Source: Mycobacterium sp. Z3061
Lineage (GTDB): Bacteria; Actinomycetota; Actinomycetes; Mycobacteriales; Mycobacteriaceae
Length of the DNA: 64,000 bases
Direction of reading: 5' to 3'
Assembly: GCF_031583025.1 (NCBI RefSeq)
Contig: NZ_CP134062.1
Span: forward strand, 4,340,001-4,404,000
The notes under the pieces were generated by a model that was given only the letters and a program-made list of their open reading frames with translations, ran no database searches and was not told the DNA's origin. The position numbers and the translations under genes are program-made. Of the stretch, positions 45,094 through 53,400 are shown piece by piece (the stretch's first letter is position 1; the number at the start of each line of letters is the position of its first letter).

Positions 45094-45316
45094 CAGCCGG
45101 CGCCCGCGCTGCCTGATGACTGCCGGTCGTTGTTCATAGTTTCGCGCCTAGTCGTCGGGTTCCGTTGTTGTGCGCCGTGCCCGTGTGCCGCACGTTCAAT
45201 CACAGCACCCGCTCCCCTACCCGCCAACACCGGTCCGCAAACTCGGCCGGGGTGGTGCTCCGCGGGCCGTGCGGGCCGTCAAACTTGCGACCGGTAGATA
45301 CCTGGCCCCTTTTACG

Positions 45317-46168
45317 ATGTTCGGCGTGGTCAGCGAAAACACGCGTGCAACCGACAAGGACCGCAACGACACCTGTCAGGTGCTCGACGCGGCGCTCGAC
45401 GACGGCCAGCTGTCGGCCGAGGAGCACCGGCAGCGGGTCAGCTCGGCGACCAAGGCCACCACTTTGCGCCAGCTGCATGCCCTGGTAACGGACTTGCAGA
45501 TCCGTCCCGCGGCCCCCGGAACGTCCACGTCGACGTCGATCAACAAACGCCGCGTGGTGCTGGCGCTGGTCGGGCTGGCGGTCGTCGCGGCCGGCATCCA
45601 GCTCGCCTGGGGGCTGTCCGGCAGCGACTCCCCGTCGGCGCCGCGGACCTCGCAAGCTACGTCCTCACCAAGTGCGGCGATCACCGTTTCGTCAGCGCCG
45701 CCGCCGAGCACTCCCGCGGCGCCCCCGCAGTTGCTGACGCTGAGCGGGGTGACCGGCGTGCTGGCGCAGATGCGCACTCAATTCGGCGACACGCTCGGCT
45801 ACCAACTCAACATCTACGAAGACAAGGTCGTGGTGCTGCGGCCCGACACCGCCAACGCCCACGTCGTCGTGGAGTGGATTCTGCGCGACGGCAGCTGGTC
45901 GAACCGCGGACCCAGCACCGCCGCCTTCTCCGGCTCAGGTGTTGGCGACCTCGGCAAATTCGACGTGCAGGCAGTGCTGGGAGTGCTGCACGACGCTCCG
46001 CAGACCCTCGAGCTGTACGACGCGCCGCAGACCTTCCTGGCGGTCGAGAGCCGCAAGGACGGCAGTCTGTACATCGATATCCACGTCTCGGACAACACCC
46101 GCCGCAGCGGATCGATCGTGGTCTCCGCGGACGGGACGGTCACCGAGATCGACCGGCCACGCCGATAG
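45317..46168 (+). CDS. DUF1707-domain membrane protein
   Basis: 283 residues. The N-terminal DUF1707 domain (about 7-60; RATDKDRNDTCQVLDAALDDGQLSAEEH) is followed by one membrane helix (VVLALVGLAVVAAGIQLAWGL, about 78-98), a Ser/Pro/Ala linker and an extracytoplasmic domain (about 140-283). ATG 45317 is chosen; GTG 45326 is possible, and the frame opens to 45170 without similarity. Mycobacterial DUF1707 proteins are of unknown function. Confidence 0.85.
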   Translation: MFGVVSENTRATDKDRNDTCQVLDAALDDGQLSAEEHRQRVSSATKATTLRQLHALVTDLQIRPAAPGTSTSTSINKRRVVLALVGLAVVAAGIQLAWGLSGSDSPSAPRTSQATSSPSAAITVSSAPPPSTPAAPPQLLTLSGVTGVLAQMRTQFGDTLGYQLNIYEDKVVVLRPDTANAHVVVEWILRDGSWSNRGPSTAAFSGSGVGDLGKFDVQAVLGVLHDAPQTLELYDAPQTFLAVESRKDGSLYIDIHVSDNTRRSGSIVVSADGTVTEIDRPRR

Positions 46169-46233
46169 ATAGCGATCTGCCCGAGGTAAACACTGGGCCG
46201 CAACCCGTCCGTACTGGCACCGTAGGGCTTCGC

Positions 46234-46304
46234 GCGGGTGTGGCTGAGTGGCTAGGCAGCGGCCTGCAAAGCCGTACACACGGGTTCGAATCCCGTCACT
46301 CGCT
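46234..46304 (+). tRNA. tRNA-Cys (anticodon GCA)
   Basis: 71-base cloverleaf. The acceptor GCGGGTG pairs with CACTCGC (one G-U). The anticodon arm GCGGC/GCCGT encloses loop CTGCAAA with anticodon GCA. The T arm has GGTTCGAATCC. CCA is not encoded; the discriminator is T. Confidence 0.97.
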
Positions 46305-46320
46305 CTGCGCGCCCCTGCTG

Positions 46321-46380
46321 GCGAGCAGACACAAAGTTACCCTGGAACGCCTGCTCCGGGGTGATTTTGTGTCTGCTCGC
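46321..46380. terminator. Long perfect hairpin after tRNA-Cys
   Basis: GCGAGCAGACACAAA (46321-46335) is exactly complementary to TTTGTGTCTGCTCGC (46366-46380). Inside, CCCTGGA and TCCGGGG pair again, giving a near-continuous stem of about 22 pairs. It sits 16 bases after the tRNA and 10 bases beyond the stop of the opposing LLM gene, so it is likely a bidirectional terminator, or a copy of a dispersed palindromic repeat. Confidence 0.75.
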
Positions 46381-46390
46381 GGTGGAGACG

Positions 46391-47221
46391 TCAGCCGCGG
46401 TACTGGGCGACCCGGGCCGCGTAGTCGTCGAGCAACCGCAACGACTCGTCACGCGGTTTGGTGGGCAGCAGCAACGCGAGCTGGCCGAAGCCCAAGTCCT
46501 CTGCCGCGCGCCAGTATTCGAGGTTGTTGGGGGTGCCGAACATCGCCAGCGGAACGTCATGGCCGGCGAGGCCGCGCAACTGTTCGACGCGGCGGGTGAC
46601 TTCCTCGATCGGGAACGGGTTGGAGATCCAGCCGGCCTCATGCCGCACCACGCGCTTCATCGTGGCGTCGGAGTTGCCGCCGATGTAGATCGGCGGATGA
46701 GGCCGGCGCACCGGCTTGGGCCGGATGTAGGACGGCGGGAAGTCGACGTATTTGCCGTGATATTCGGCGGGCTCGTCCGTCCACAGCACTTTGATCGCTT
46801 CGATGCGCTCGTCCAGCAGCGCGCCGCGCGTCTTCGGGTCGGTGCCGTGGTCGCGCATCTCCTCGAGATTCCATCCGGCGCCCACACCGAACACGAACCG
46901 CCCGCCAGAGATCAGGTCGATGCTCGCGGCCTCCTTGGCCGTGATGATCGGGTCGCGCTGGATGAGCAACGCGATTCCGGTGAAGAGCTCGATCGTGGTC
47001 GTCACGGCCGCGGCCGCCGCCAGCGTGACGAACGGATCCAGGGTGCGGTAGTAGATCTTCGGCAACTCCCCACCGAGCGGATAAGCGGACTCGCGGCTCG
47101 CGGGTATGTGCGTGTGCTCGGCGATCACCAGCGATTCGAAACCGCGCTCTTCGATCGCCCGGGCCAGCGACACCGTGTCGATGCTGTCGTCATTGACGAA
47201 TGTGGAGATCCCGAATTTCAT
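46391..47221 (-). CDS. LLM-class F420-dependent oxidoreductase
   Basis: 276-residue luciferase-like TIM barrel that probably uses coenzyme F420. Family stretches are MKFGISTFV, LVIAEHTHIP, ELFTGIALLIQRDPIITAKEAASIDLISGGRFVFGVGAGWN, and RPKPVRRPHPPIYIGGNSDATMKRV. The TIGR03619-like subgroup is typical in mycobacteria. Substrate unknown. Confidence 0.92.
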   Translation of the reverse strand: MKFGISTFVNDDSIDTVSLARAIEERGFESLVIAEHTHIPASRESAYPLGGELPKIYYRTLDPFVTLAAAAAVTTTIELFTGIALLIQRDPIITAKEAASIDLISGGRFVFGVGAGWNLEEMRDHGTDPKTRGALLDERIEAIKVLWTDEPAEYHGKYVDFPPSYIRPKPVRRPHPPIYIGGNSDATMKRVVRHEAGWISNPFPIEEVTRRVEQLRGLAGHDVPLAMFGTPNNLEYWRAAEDLGFGQLALLLPTKPRDESLRLLDDYAARVAQYRG

Positions 47222-47299
47222 CCGCTGCCCCTGTCGGTCGGCTTCGTATCACCTGACAACGACCTTAGGCTGTGTTCGGCCAGAGAGGAGATTTCGTCG

Positions 47300-47788
47300 A
47301 TGACTCGGCAGCCCGGAACATCCGCAGCGTTCTCCGCTGCCGGACGCCTACTCAGCCGACCCGCGATGCGGCCGGTCACCCGGACGTTCAGCAATCTGCA
47401 CGCGGCGATGTACCGATGGACCCGGGGCAGAGCCCAGAACCCCCGGTACCCGACCATGTTGCTCACCGTGACGGGCCGCAGAACCGGTAAGCCGCAGACG
47501 GTTCCGCTGATCTACATCAAAGACGACGAGCGGTTCGTGATCGCGGCAGCCTATGCCGGCAGCGACTCCGACCCGGCGTGGTGGCTGAATCTGCAGGCCA
47601 ATCCGCACGCCGTGGCACAGGTGAACGATCAGCGATTCGATGTCGAAGCGGAGCTCGCCCCCGCAGATCGGCACGCGGAATTGTGGCAGAAGCTGGTCGA
47701 GATGTACCCGTACTTCACGGGGTACCAGCAGCGGACCAACCGGCAGATCCCGGTGGTGTTCCTGCGTCGCGTCGCGTCGCGCAGCTAA
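47300..47788 (+). CDS. Ddn-like deazaflavin (F420)-dependent nitroreductase family protein
   Basis: 162-residue split beta-barrel protein of the Ddn/FDOR family. The typical block is LLTVTGRRTGKPQTVPLIYIKDDERFVIAAAYAGSD followed by PAWWLNLQANPHAVAQV. Such proteins bind F420, and some reduce quinones or nitro compounds. ATG 47300 after GAGGAG. Its 3' end overlaps the opposing TetR gene by 4 bases. Confidence 0.92.
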   Translation: MTRQPGTSAAFSAAGRLLSRPAMRPVTRTFSNLHAAMYRWTRGRAQNPRYPTMLLTVTGRRTGKPQTVPLIYIKDDERFVIAAAYAGSDSDPAWWLNLQANPHAVAQVNDQRFDVEAELAPADRHAELWQKLVEMYPYFTGYQQRTNRQIPVVFLRRVASRS

Positions 47789-48333
47789 CCGCGATTCACC
47801 AGCCGGTCCAGCATCCGTGCGGTCCGGTCCAGCGGGTCGGTCGACCGGGCGGCCAGGCACAGAATGACGGCGCCCTCGACGGCGGCCACGATGGTGGTGG
47901 CCACCGATTCGGCCTCGTCGACTGCGACCGCCTCGTCCCGCAATCGGTCGGCGATGACCTGCTGCCAGGCGGTGAACACCTCACCGGCGGCATCGGCGGC
48001 CGCCGGCGACTCGCTGCGTCCGAGCGCGGCCGCCACCACCGGGCATCCCGCTTTGTAGTCGCTGGTGCGCAGCGTGTCTTTCCACGACTCGACGAACGCC
48101 GCCAGTGCGGCCCGGACGTCGCCGTCCGGCACCGTGAGTGTCGAGTCGATGAGCCGGCCGGCCGTCCGGGTCGCCTCGGTCATCAGTTCCGATTTCCCGC
48201 CCGGGAAGTTGACATACACCGACCGGCGGGCAGTTCCGCTGTGCTCGAGCAGTTCGGCAAGACCGGTACCGGCCACCCCGTGCCGGCGCAGCATCTCGAT
48301 GGCGCTGTCAATCAGGCGCTCACGAGCGGTCAT
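47785..48333 (-). CDS. TetR family repressor
   Basis: 182-residue TetR regulator. The N-terminal helix-turn-helix (about 5-50) is RLIDSAIEMLRRHGVAGTGLAELLEHSGTARRSVYVNFP; the C-terminal ligand/dimerisation domain has YKAGCPVVAAALG, as in the YxaF-like branch. Divergent from a Ddn-like gene, it shares an 86-base region containing a 17-bp-arm palindrome, so autoregulation and repression of the neighbour are expected. Confidence 0.93.
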   Translation of the reverse strand: MTARERLIDSAIEMLRRHGVAGTGLAELLEHSGTARRSVYVNFPGGKSELMTEATRTAGRLIDSTLTVPDGDVRAALAAFVESWKDTLRTSDYKAGCPVVAAALGRSESPAAADAAGEVFTAWQQVIADRLRDEAVAVDEAESVATTIVAAVEGAVILCLAARSTDPLDRTARMLDRLVNRG

Positions 48334-48362
48334 CGTCTCCTCCGTCGATTCATCGGTTGCAG

Positions 48363-48405
48363 TATACCGATTGGTCTACTAACGTTTGGTAGACCAATCG
48401 GTATA
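48363..48405. promoter_or_regulatory. TetR operator palindrome
   Basis: TATACCGATTGGTCTAC (48363-48379) and its exact reverse complement (48389-48405) flank a 9-base spacer. It lies between the divergent TetR and Ddn-like genes, 15 bases before the latter's ATG. Each arm itself holds a near-dyad ACCGATTGGT, so two TetR dimers may bind. Confidence 0.85.
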
Positions 48406-48419
48406 ACACGGAGAGCGCC

Positions 48420-48857
48420 ATGACGAACACGAACGACAACAAGACCTTGCAGAAGTTCCGCCGGGAACGCGCTCTCGGACGCTACGTGCTCAACCCGGTC
48501 GTGAAGGGATTGAGCAAACTCGGTGTGCGCACCGCACTGGCCACCGAACTCGAGACCGTGGGGCGCAAGACGGGCCGGCTGCGCCGGGTTCCGGTGTCCG
48601 TGCGGTTCGACGACGACGGGGCGTGGCTGATCTGCCAGCACGGCACCCGCTCCGGATGGGGCCGCAACATCGTCGACAACCCCGATGTTCGTGTGCGTCA
48701 GGGCAATCGGTGGCGCACCGGAGTGGCAACCTTCAGACCCGACGACGATGTGGTGGCGCGGGGCCGGCAGTTCGGCCGACTGGGAGCCACCGTGGTCAAG
48801 GCGCTGGAGACGACGCCGGTGTCGGTGCGTATCGACTTCACCGACCGAGGCGACTAA
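48420..48857 (+). CDS. Ddn-like deazaflavin-dependent nitroreductase family protein
   Basis: 145-residue FDOR/Ddn family protein. LETVGRKTGRLRRVPVSVRFDDDGAWLICQHG and WGRNIVDNPDVRVRQGNRW are the family core. It is controlled by the adjacent TetR operator, so it is presumably induced by a small hydrophobic compound. The stop overlaps that of the opposing MDR gene by 4 bases. Confidence 0.92.
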   Translation: MTNTNDNKTLQKFRRERALGRYVLNPVVKGLSKLGVRTALATELETVGRKTGRLRRVPVSVRFDDDGAWLICQHGTRSGWGRNIVDNPDVRVRQGNRWRTGVATFRPDDDVVARGRQFGRLGATVVKALETTPVSVRIDFTDRGD

Positions 48858-49993
48858 CCGTGCGGAGTCACCAGAAACTTCTCACCGGTCGCGCGCTTGA
48901 CGTATTCGTTGAACGCGTCGGGCGCGAGCATTCCGGCCAGTGACACCTCGCGGGTGTACTTACTGGCAAATGTGGTGCTGAGCTCCGCCGCAACCCGCGC
49001 CCGCAGCCGCGCAAAGGTTTCGCCGCCGGCTTTCTGCAGGAACGGCGTGAGCAGCCACCCGCCCACGCCCCAGGACATCCCGAAGTTCCGGGTGAGCACG
49101 GTGGGACTGGTGTCCAGAGCGCCATAGATGTAGACCTGCTTGTGGACACTCGAGCCATAGCGCGAGTACTGCGCCGCCGTCGCATTGATCGCCTCCTCCA
49201 TGCCGTTGAGGATCTGGCTCACCAGCGTCCCGCCACCGATGGCGTCGAAGGCCAGCGTCGCGGACGTCGCTCTGAGTGCCGCACCGAGGTCGGCCGCGAA
49301 AGAGTCCGACGAAGAATTGCAGACATGTTCGGCCCCAAGCGATCTCAGCAGATCTTCCTGCTCGGGCTTACGGACGATGTTCACCAGCGGTATCCCGTCC
49401 CGCCGGCACAGCTTGACCAGCATCTGACCCAGGTTCGACGCGGCGGCGGTGTGCACCAGCGCCGAATGTCCTTCGCGGCGCATGGTTTCGGTCATTCCCA
49501 GCGCGGTCATCGGATTGACGAAGGACGACGCCCCGTCTCGCGCGGTGGCGCCCCCGGGCAGGACCAGACAGGCCGACGCGGGAACGGCCCGGTATTGCGA
49601 ATACATCGCGCCGCCGGCGATCGCCACCGTCTTTCCAGCCAGCGCCTGGGCGGCCTCGGACGAGCCGGCCGCCACCACGGTGCCTGCGCCCTCGTTGCCC
49701 ACCGGAAGTGACTGGCCGAGTCGCGCGGCGAGCCCTTTCAGCGCAGACTGTCCGATCGGGGCGGTGACGACGGGACGCTCGGGCGTTCCCGCCGCGGTCG
49801 CCTTGGACATGTCGGCGGTCGCCACCAGCAGACCAAGGTCTGACGGATTGATCGGTGCGGCCTCCACCCGGACCAGCACCTCGTCAGCGCCGGGCGTCGG
49901 CACCGGGACGTCCTGCAGCGAAAGTTGCAGCGTGCCATCCGAACTCACCAGGGAACGCAGTTCGAGCGCGGTGCCGGGCAGATCTGCGGTCAT
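48854..49993 (-). CDS. MDR-family NAD(P)H:quinone oxidoreductase-like protein
   Basis: 379-residue medium-chain reductase without zinc ligands. The GroES-like N-terminus has VLVRVEAAPINPSDLGLL and LPVGNEGAGTVVAAGS; the Rossmann domain has ALVHTAAASNLGQMLVKLCRRDG and LAFDAIGGG. It lacks the zinc-site Cys/His of alcohol dehydrogenases, so quinone or enoyl reduction is more likely. A hairpin and a 26-codon ORF precede it on the same strand. Confidence 0.9.
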   Translation of the reverse strand: MTADLPGTALELRSLVSSDGTLQLSLQDVPVPTPGADEVLVRVEAAPINPSDLGLLVATADMSKATAAGTPERPVVTAPIGQSALKGLAARLGQSLPVGNEGAGTVVAAGSSEAAQALAGKTVAIAGGAMYSQYRAVPASACLVLPGGATARDGASSFVNPMTALGMTETMRREGHSALVHTAAASNLGQMLVKLCRRDGIPLVNIVRKPEQEDLLRSLGAEHVCNSSSDSFAADLGAALRATSATLAFDAIGGGTLVSQILNGMEEAINATAAQYSRYGSSVHKQVYIYGALDTSPTVLTRNFGMSWGVGGWLLTPFLQKAGGETFARLRARVAAELSTTFASKYTREVSLAGMLAPDAFNEYVKRATGEKFLVTPHG

Positions 49994-50075
49994 GGCGGGT
50001 GCCTCATTCCTGTAGTGCGGCGGATGCTCAGACCATCAAATCGTCACGGGGCGGCTGACGACAAGCCGCTGACGA

Positions 50076-50113
50076 CAATAGGAGTCCCATCCAGGCGGAT
50101 GGAACTCCTATTG
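50076..50113. terminator. Strong hairpin downstream of small ORF
   Basis: CAATAGGAGTCCCATCC (50076-50092) pairs with the 17 bases at 50097-50113 with one mismatch around a 4-base AGGC loop. It is 14 bases after the stop of the 26-codon minus-strand ORF and 82 bases before the MDR gene start, so it may terminate or attenuate that transcript. No T tract follows. A CTGACGACAA direct repeat (50055-50064, 50069-50078) adjoins it. Confidence 0.65.
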
Positions 50114-50127
50114 GTGTGGTGCTGAAG

Positions 50128-50208
50128 TCAGTCGACGACGTTTTCCGCGTGGAAAGCGGGGGCGGTGTAAACGGCCTCTGCCTCGCAGAACAGGATCTCG
50201 TGTGCCAT
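50128..50208 (-). CDS. 26-residue small ORF, candidate precursor or leader peptide
   Basis: ATG at 50208 preceded by AGAGGAGACG, a strong ribosome site. The peptide begins MAHEILFC, has an acidic middle (EAEAVY) and ends FHAENVVD; single Cys, one Tyr, net negative. It is an isolated unit with a 270-base structured region upstream and a strong hairpin downstream, facing the NRPS gene across the shared region. It resembles in size a RiPP precursor or a leader peptide, but I recognise no family and no modification enzyme is adjacent. Translation is inferred from ribosome site and context only. Confidence 0.5.
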   Translation of the reverse strand: MAHEILFCEAEAVYTAPAFHAENVVD

Positions 50209-50478
50209 GGAAACGTCTCCTCTAGTGGTTGTGATTGAAACTGTCGGAGGCGCTTGCCATCCTTCGACATGAAGTCTGCCGATTCTCGGGAAACGAGACA
50301 TCCCCCGAATAGCCGTCAATCCGGTGGGTTGGTTCTTCCACTAGGAGGAGGACAGCGACGTCCCCCGATCAGGGGACACGGGAACTCGATGAGTTCCGAA
50401 CTGCGGCGGGTAACCTATCAGCACCCACACGAGAGATAGGTGTCGCGTCTTGGCCATTCGGCGACATGACGGTACCTG
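50209..50478. promoter_or_regulatory. Divergent control region of small ORF and NRPS
   Basis: Rich in dyads: GGAACTCGATGAGTTCC (50381-50397, 7-bp arms, 3-base spacer); ACCTATC (50413-50419) with GATAGGT (50435-50441); TCCCC/GGGGA around 50361-50376; and a TCTCG/CGAGA hairpin near 50284-50298. The first looks like a repressor operator. Promoter elements are not clear. Confidence 0.5.
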
Positions 50479-53400
50479 ATGCCGGAGTTGACGGGCGAAC
50501 GCCACGACATGGCCGGTGACGAGCAGCCGCTGCCACTGACGCGGAGCCAGCTGGACATCTGGCTCGACCAGGAGACCGGCGGATCGGGAATACCCTGGCA
50601 GGCCAGCTTTTTCGCGGTCATCGGCGGTGCGGTCGAGCCGGCACTGGTCGAGCGGGCGGTCCATCGCGCGATAAGCGACTGCGAAGCGCTCAGGGCCGCA
50701 ATCTTCGAGGCGAACGGGCAGGTCTTCCAGAGGCTTGTCGACTACCCGGCTGTTCCGGTCCCGTTCCTCGACGTGAGTGGCTCGCAGGACCCGGTCGCGG
50801 AAACCTACCGGCTCGCATCCTTGCTGCAGCGCGAGCCGATGCCGTGGGCCGGCCCGCTGTTCCGATTCGCACTGTTCCGCACCGGCCCGAAGCAATCCTT
50901 CCTGTTCGTCTGCCTGCACCACATCGTTGTCGATGGTTTCAGTACCGTGCTGCTGGTCAACCGCATTGCCGCCGTCTATTCCGCCCTCGCCGCCGGCACA
51001 CCCGTTCCGGAATCCCCCTTCGGCACGCTGGGCGAGCTGGTCAGTATCGAATCGGAGTACGAAGCGTCCAGCGATTACCGGAAAGACCTGGACTTCTGGG
51101 AAGAAAATCTTCCGCCACGTCACGACCCGGTGGAATATCGGCGCACCGATGCCGGCGACGGTGACGATTACTACGTCGCCGCACAGCCGGTTGAAATCGA
51201 CCCCGTCGTCGTGTACGAAATCGACGAGCTATCAAGGGTGTTGGGCATCAGGCGATCATCGGTCATCGCGGCGGCATGTGGGCTTCTCGTGCAGGGCTGG
51301 GAGGGCGGCGGCGGACCGCAGGTGGTACTCGATTTCCCGGTAGCCAGGCGCACCAGTGCGACGTTGAAGACGATCCCGGGGATGGTCGCCGGGGTGGTTC
51401 CCCTGACGTTGACGACAGCGCCGACGTCGTCCGTCGCCGATCTGTGCCTGCACGCGGACTCGCAGATACGCGGAATCGTGCAGCACCAACGGTTTCCGGT
51501 GCAGACCCTCAGCGGACCTAACCGCGGAGTCGCGCTGAACCTCTTTCCGCCGACGAGCGTGCCGCCGTTCGGCGATGCACCGGTGTCGCTGCTGTACACC
51601 AACTTCGGCCGCGGGGATCGGTTCGGGCTGTTCTTCATGAACGAAGGGCAACGGCTGCTCGTCAGCACCGCCGGCCTCGGGGCGCCCTCGAAGGGCTTCG
51701 TGGGTGCCGCGCTGGCCCACCGCCTGGCCGGGCTGGTGACCCGCATGGCGGCCGATCCGGGGCGGCACCTGTCGTCGATCGATCTGCTGGACCCGCGGGC
51801 GGACCGCTCGATCGTGACGTGGAGCAACCGCGCCGTGTTGGCTCGCCCCGTCACCTCCTTTCCTTCGATACCGGAATTGTTTGCCGCCCAAGCCAGCACG
51901 GCACCGGACGCCGTCGCCGTGACGTCCCCGGACGGGGTGCTGACCTACCGGCAACTCGGCGCCGCGAGCAACCGGCTGTCCTCGTTACTGTCCGGACGCG
52001 GTATCGGGCCCGGCGATGTTGTGGCGTTGCTGTTGCCCCGCAGCCGCCGGGCCATCGTCGCGATCCTCGCAGTCCTCAAAGCGGGAGCTGCCTACCTGCC
52101 CGTGGACCCGGAGCACCCGCAGGCCCGCGTCACCCTCCTCTTGGAGGACACCCGGCCGGCGGCCGTGCTGACCACCGCCGAGCTGGGCGACCTTGTGGAT
52201 CGGTATGACGTGCCGGTCATCGACGTCGACGATCCGGCTATCGCCGCGCAGCCCGATACCGCTCCGCCGGCGCCGGGTGCCGGCGACATCGCTTATCTGC
52301 TTTACACTTCCGGCACCACTGGGACGCCCAAAGGTGTGGCGATCACGCATCTCAACATCGCGCAACTCGCGATGGCGCAGACCCCGCTCAATGACCGGGC
52401 GGAATCTGCGGTGACCCAGTGCCATTCCTATGCGTTCGATTTCTCGGTGTGGGAAATCTGGAGCACGCTGCTGCACGGCGGGCGACTGGTGGTAGTGAGC
52501 GAGGATGTCACCCGCTCCCCCAACGACTTTCACGCGTTGCTGGTGGCAGAACACGTCACCGCCCTGACCCAGACGCCATCGGCGGTTGCGGCGTTGCCGA
52601 CCTTGACCGGCACGGCACTGGTTGTCGGCGGTGAAGCCTGCACCGCGGAGGTGGTGGACCGCTGGGCCCCCGGTCGGATGATGGTGAACGCCTACGGCCC
52701 AACCGAATCCACCGTCTGCGTGTCCATCAGCGCACCGTTGATCGCCGGTTCCGGAGTGGCGCCCATCGGACGACCGTTGCCGTCGACGGCACTGTTCGTG
52801 TTGGACCGGTGGTTGCGGCAGGTGCCGGTGGGCGTCGTCGGAGAACTGTACATCGCGGGAAGCCAAGTGGGCGTCGGGTATTGGCGCCGACCGGGATTGA
52901 CGGCGTCGCGCTTTGTGGCGTGCCCGTTCGCCGGGACCGCGGCGTCGGGAGGTCGTATGTACCGCACCGGCGACCTGGCCTGCTGGGGACCTGACGGGCA
53001 GCTGCAGTACAAGGGTCGCTGCGATGACCAGGTGAAGATTCGCGGCTACCGCATCGAGCCGGCCGAGATCACCGCGGCGCTGGCCCGGTCGACGGGGGTG
53101 GAGCACGCGGTCGTCATCGCCCGGGAAGACAGTCCCGGCGTGAAACGCCTGGTGGCCTATATCACCGGCGAGGCCGACCCCGACGCGGTCCGCGCCGGCC
53201 TCCGGGACCGCCTACCCGACTACATGCTGCCGTCGGCCGTGGTGGCGCTGCCCCGGTTGCCGCTGACCGTCAACGGCAAACTCGATGTCGCGGCACTGCC
53301 CGTGCCCGACTACACCACCATCGGGTATCGGCCCCCGGCCACACCGGTGGAGGAAATCGTGGCCGGAATCTTCGCGCGCGTCCTCGGCCTGAGGCGCGTC

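Noticed and set aside
46204..46233. A second tRNA just before tRNA-Cys
   Set aside because: Too short and no cloverleaf; only the Cys tRNA folds.
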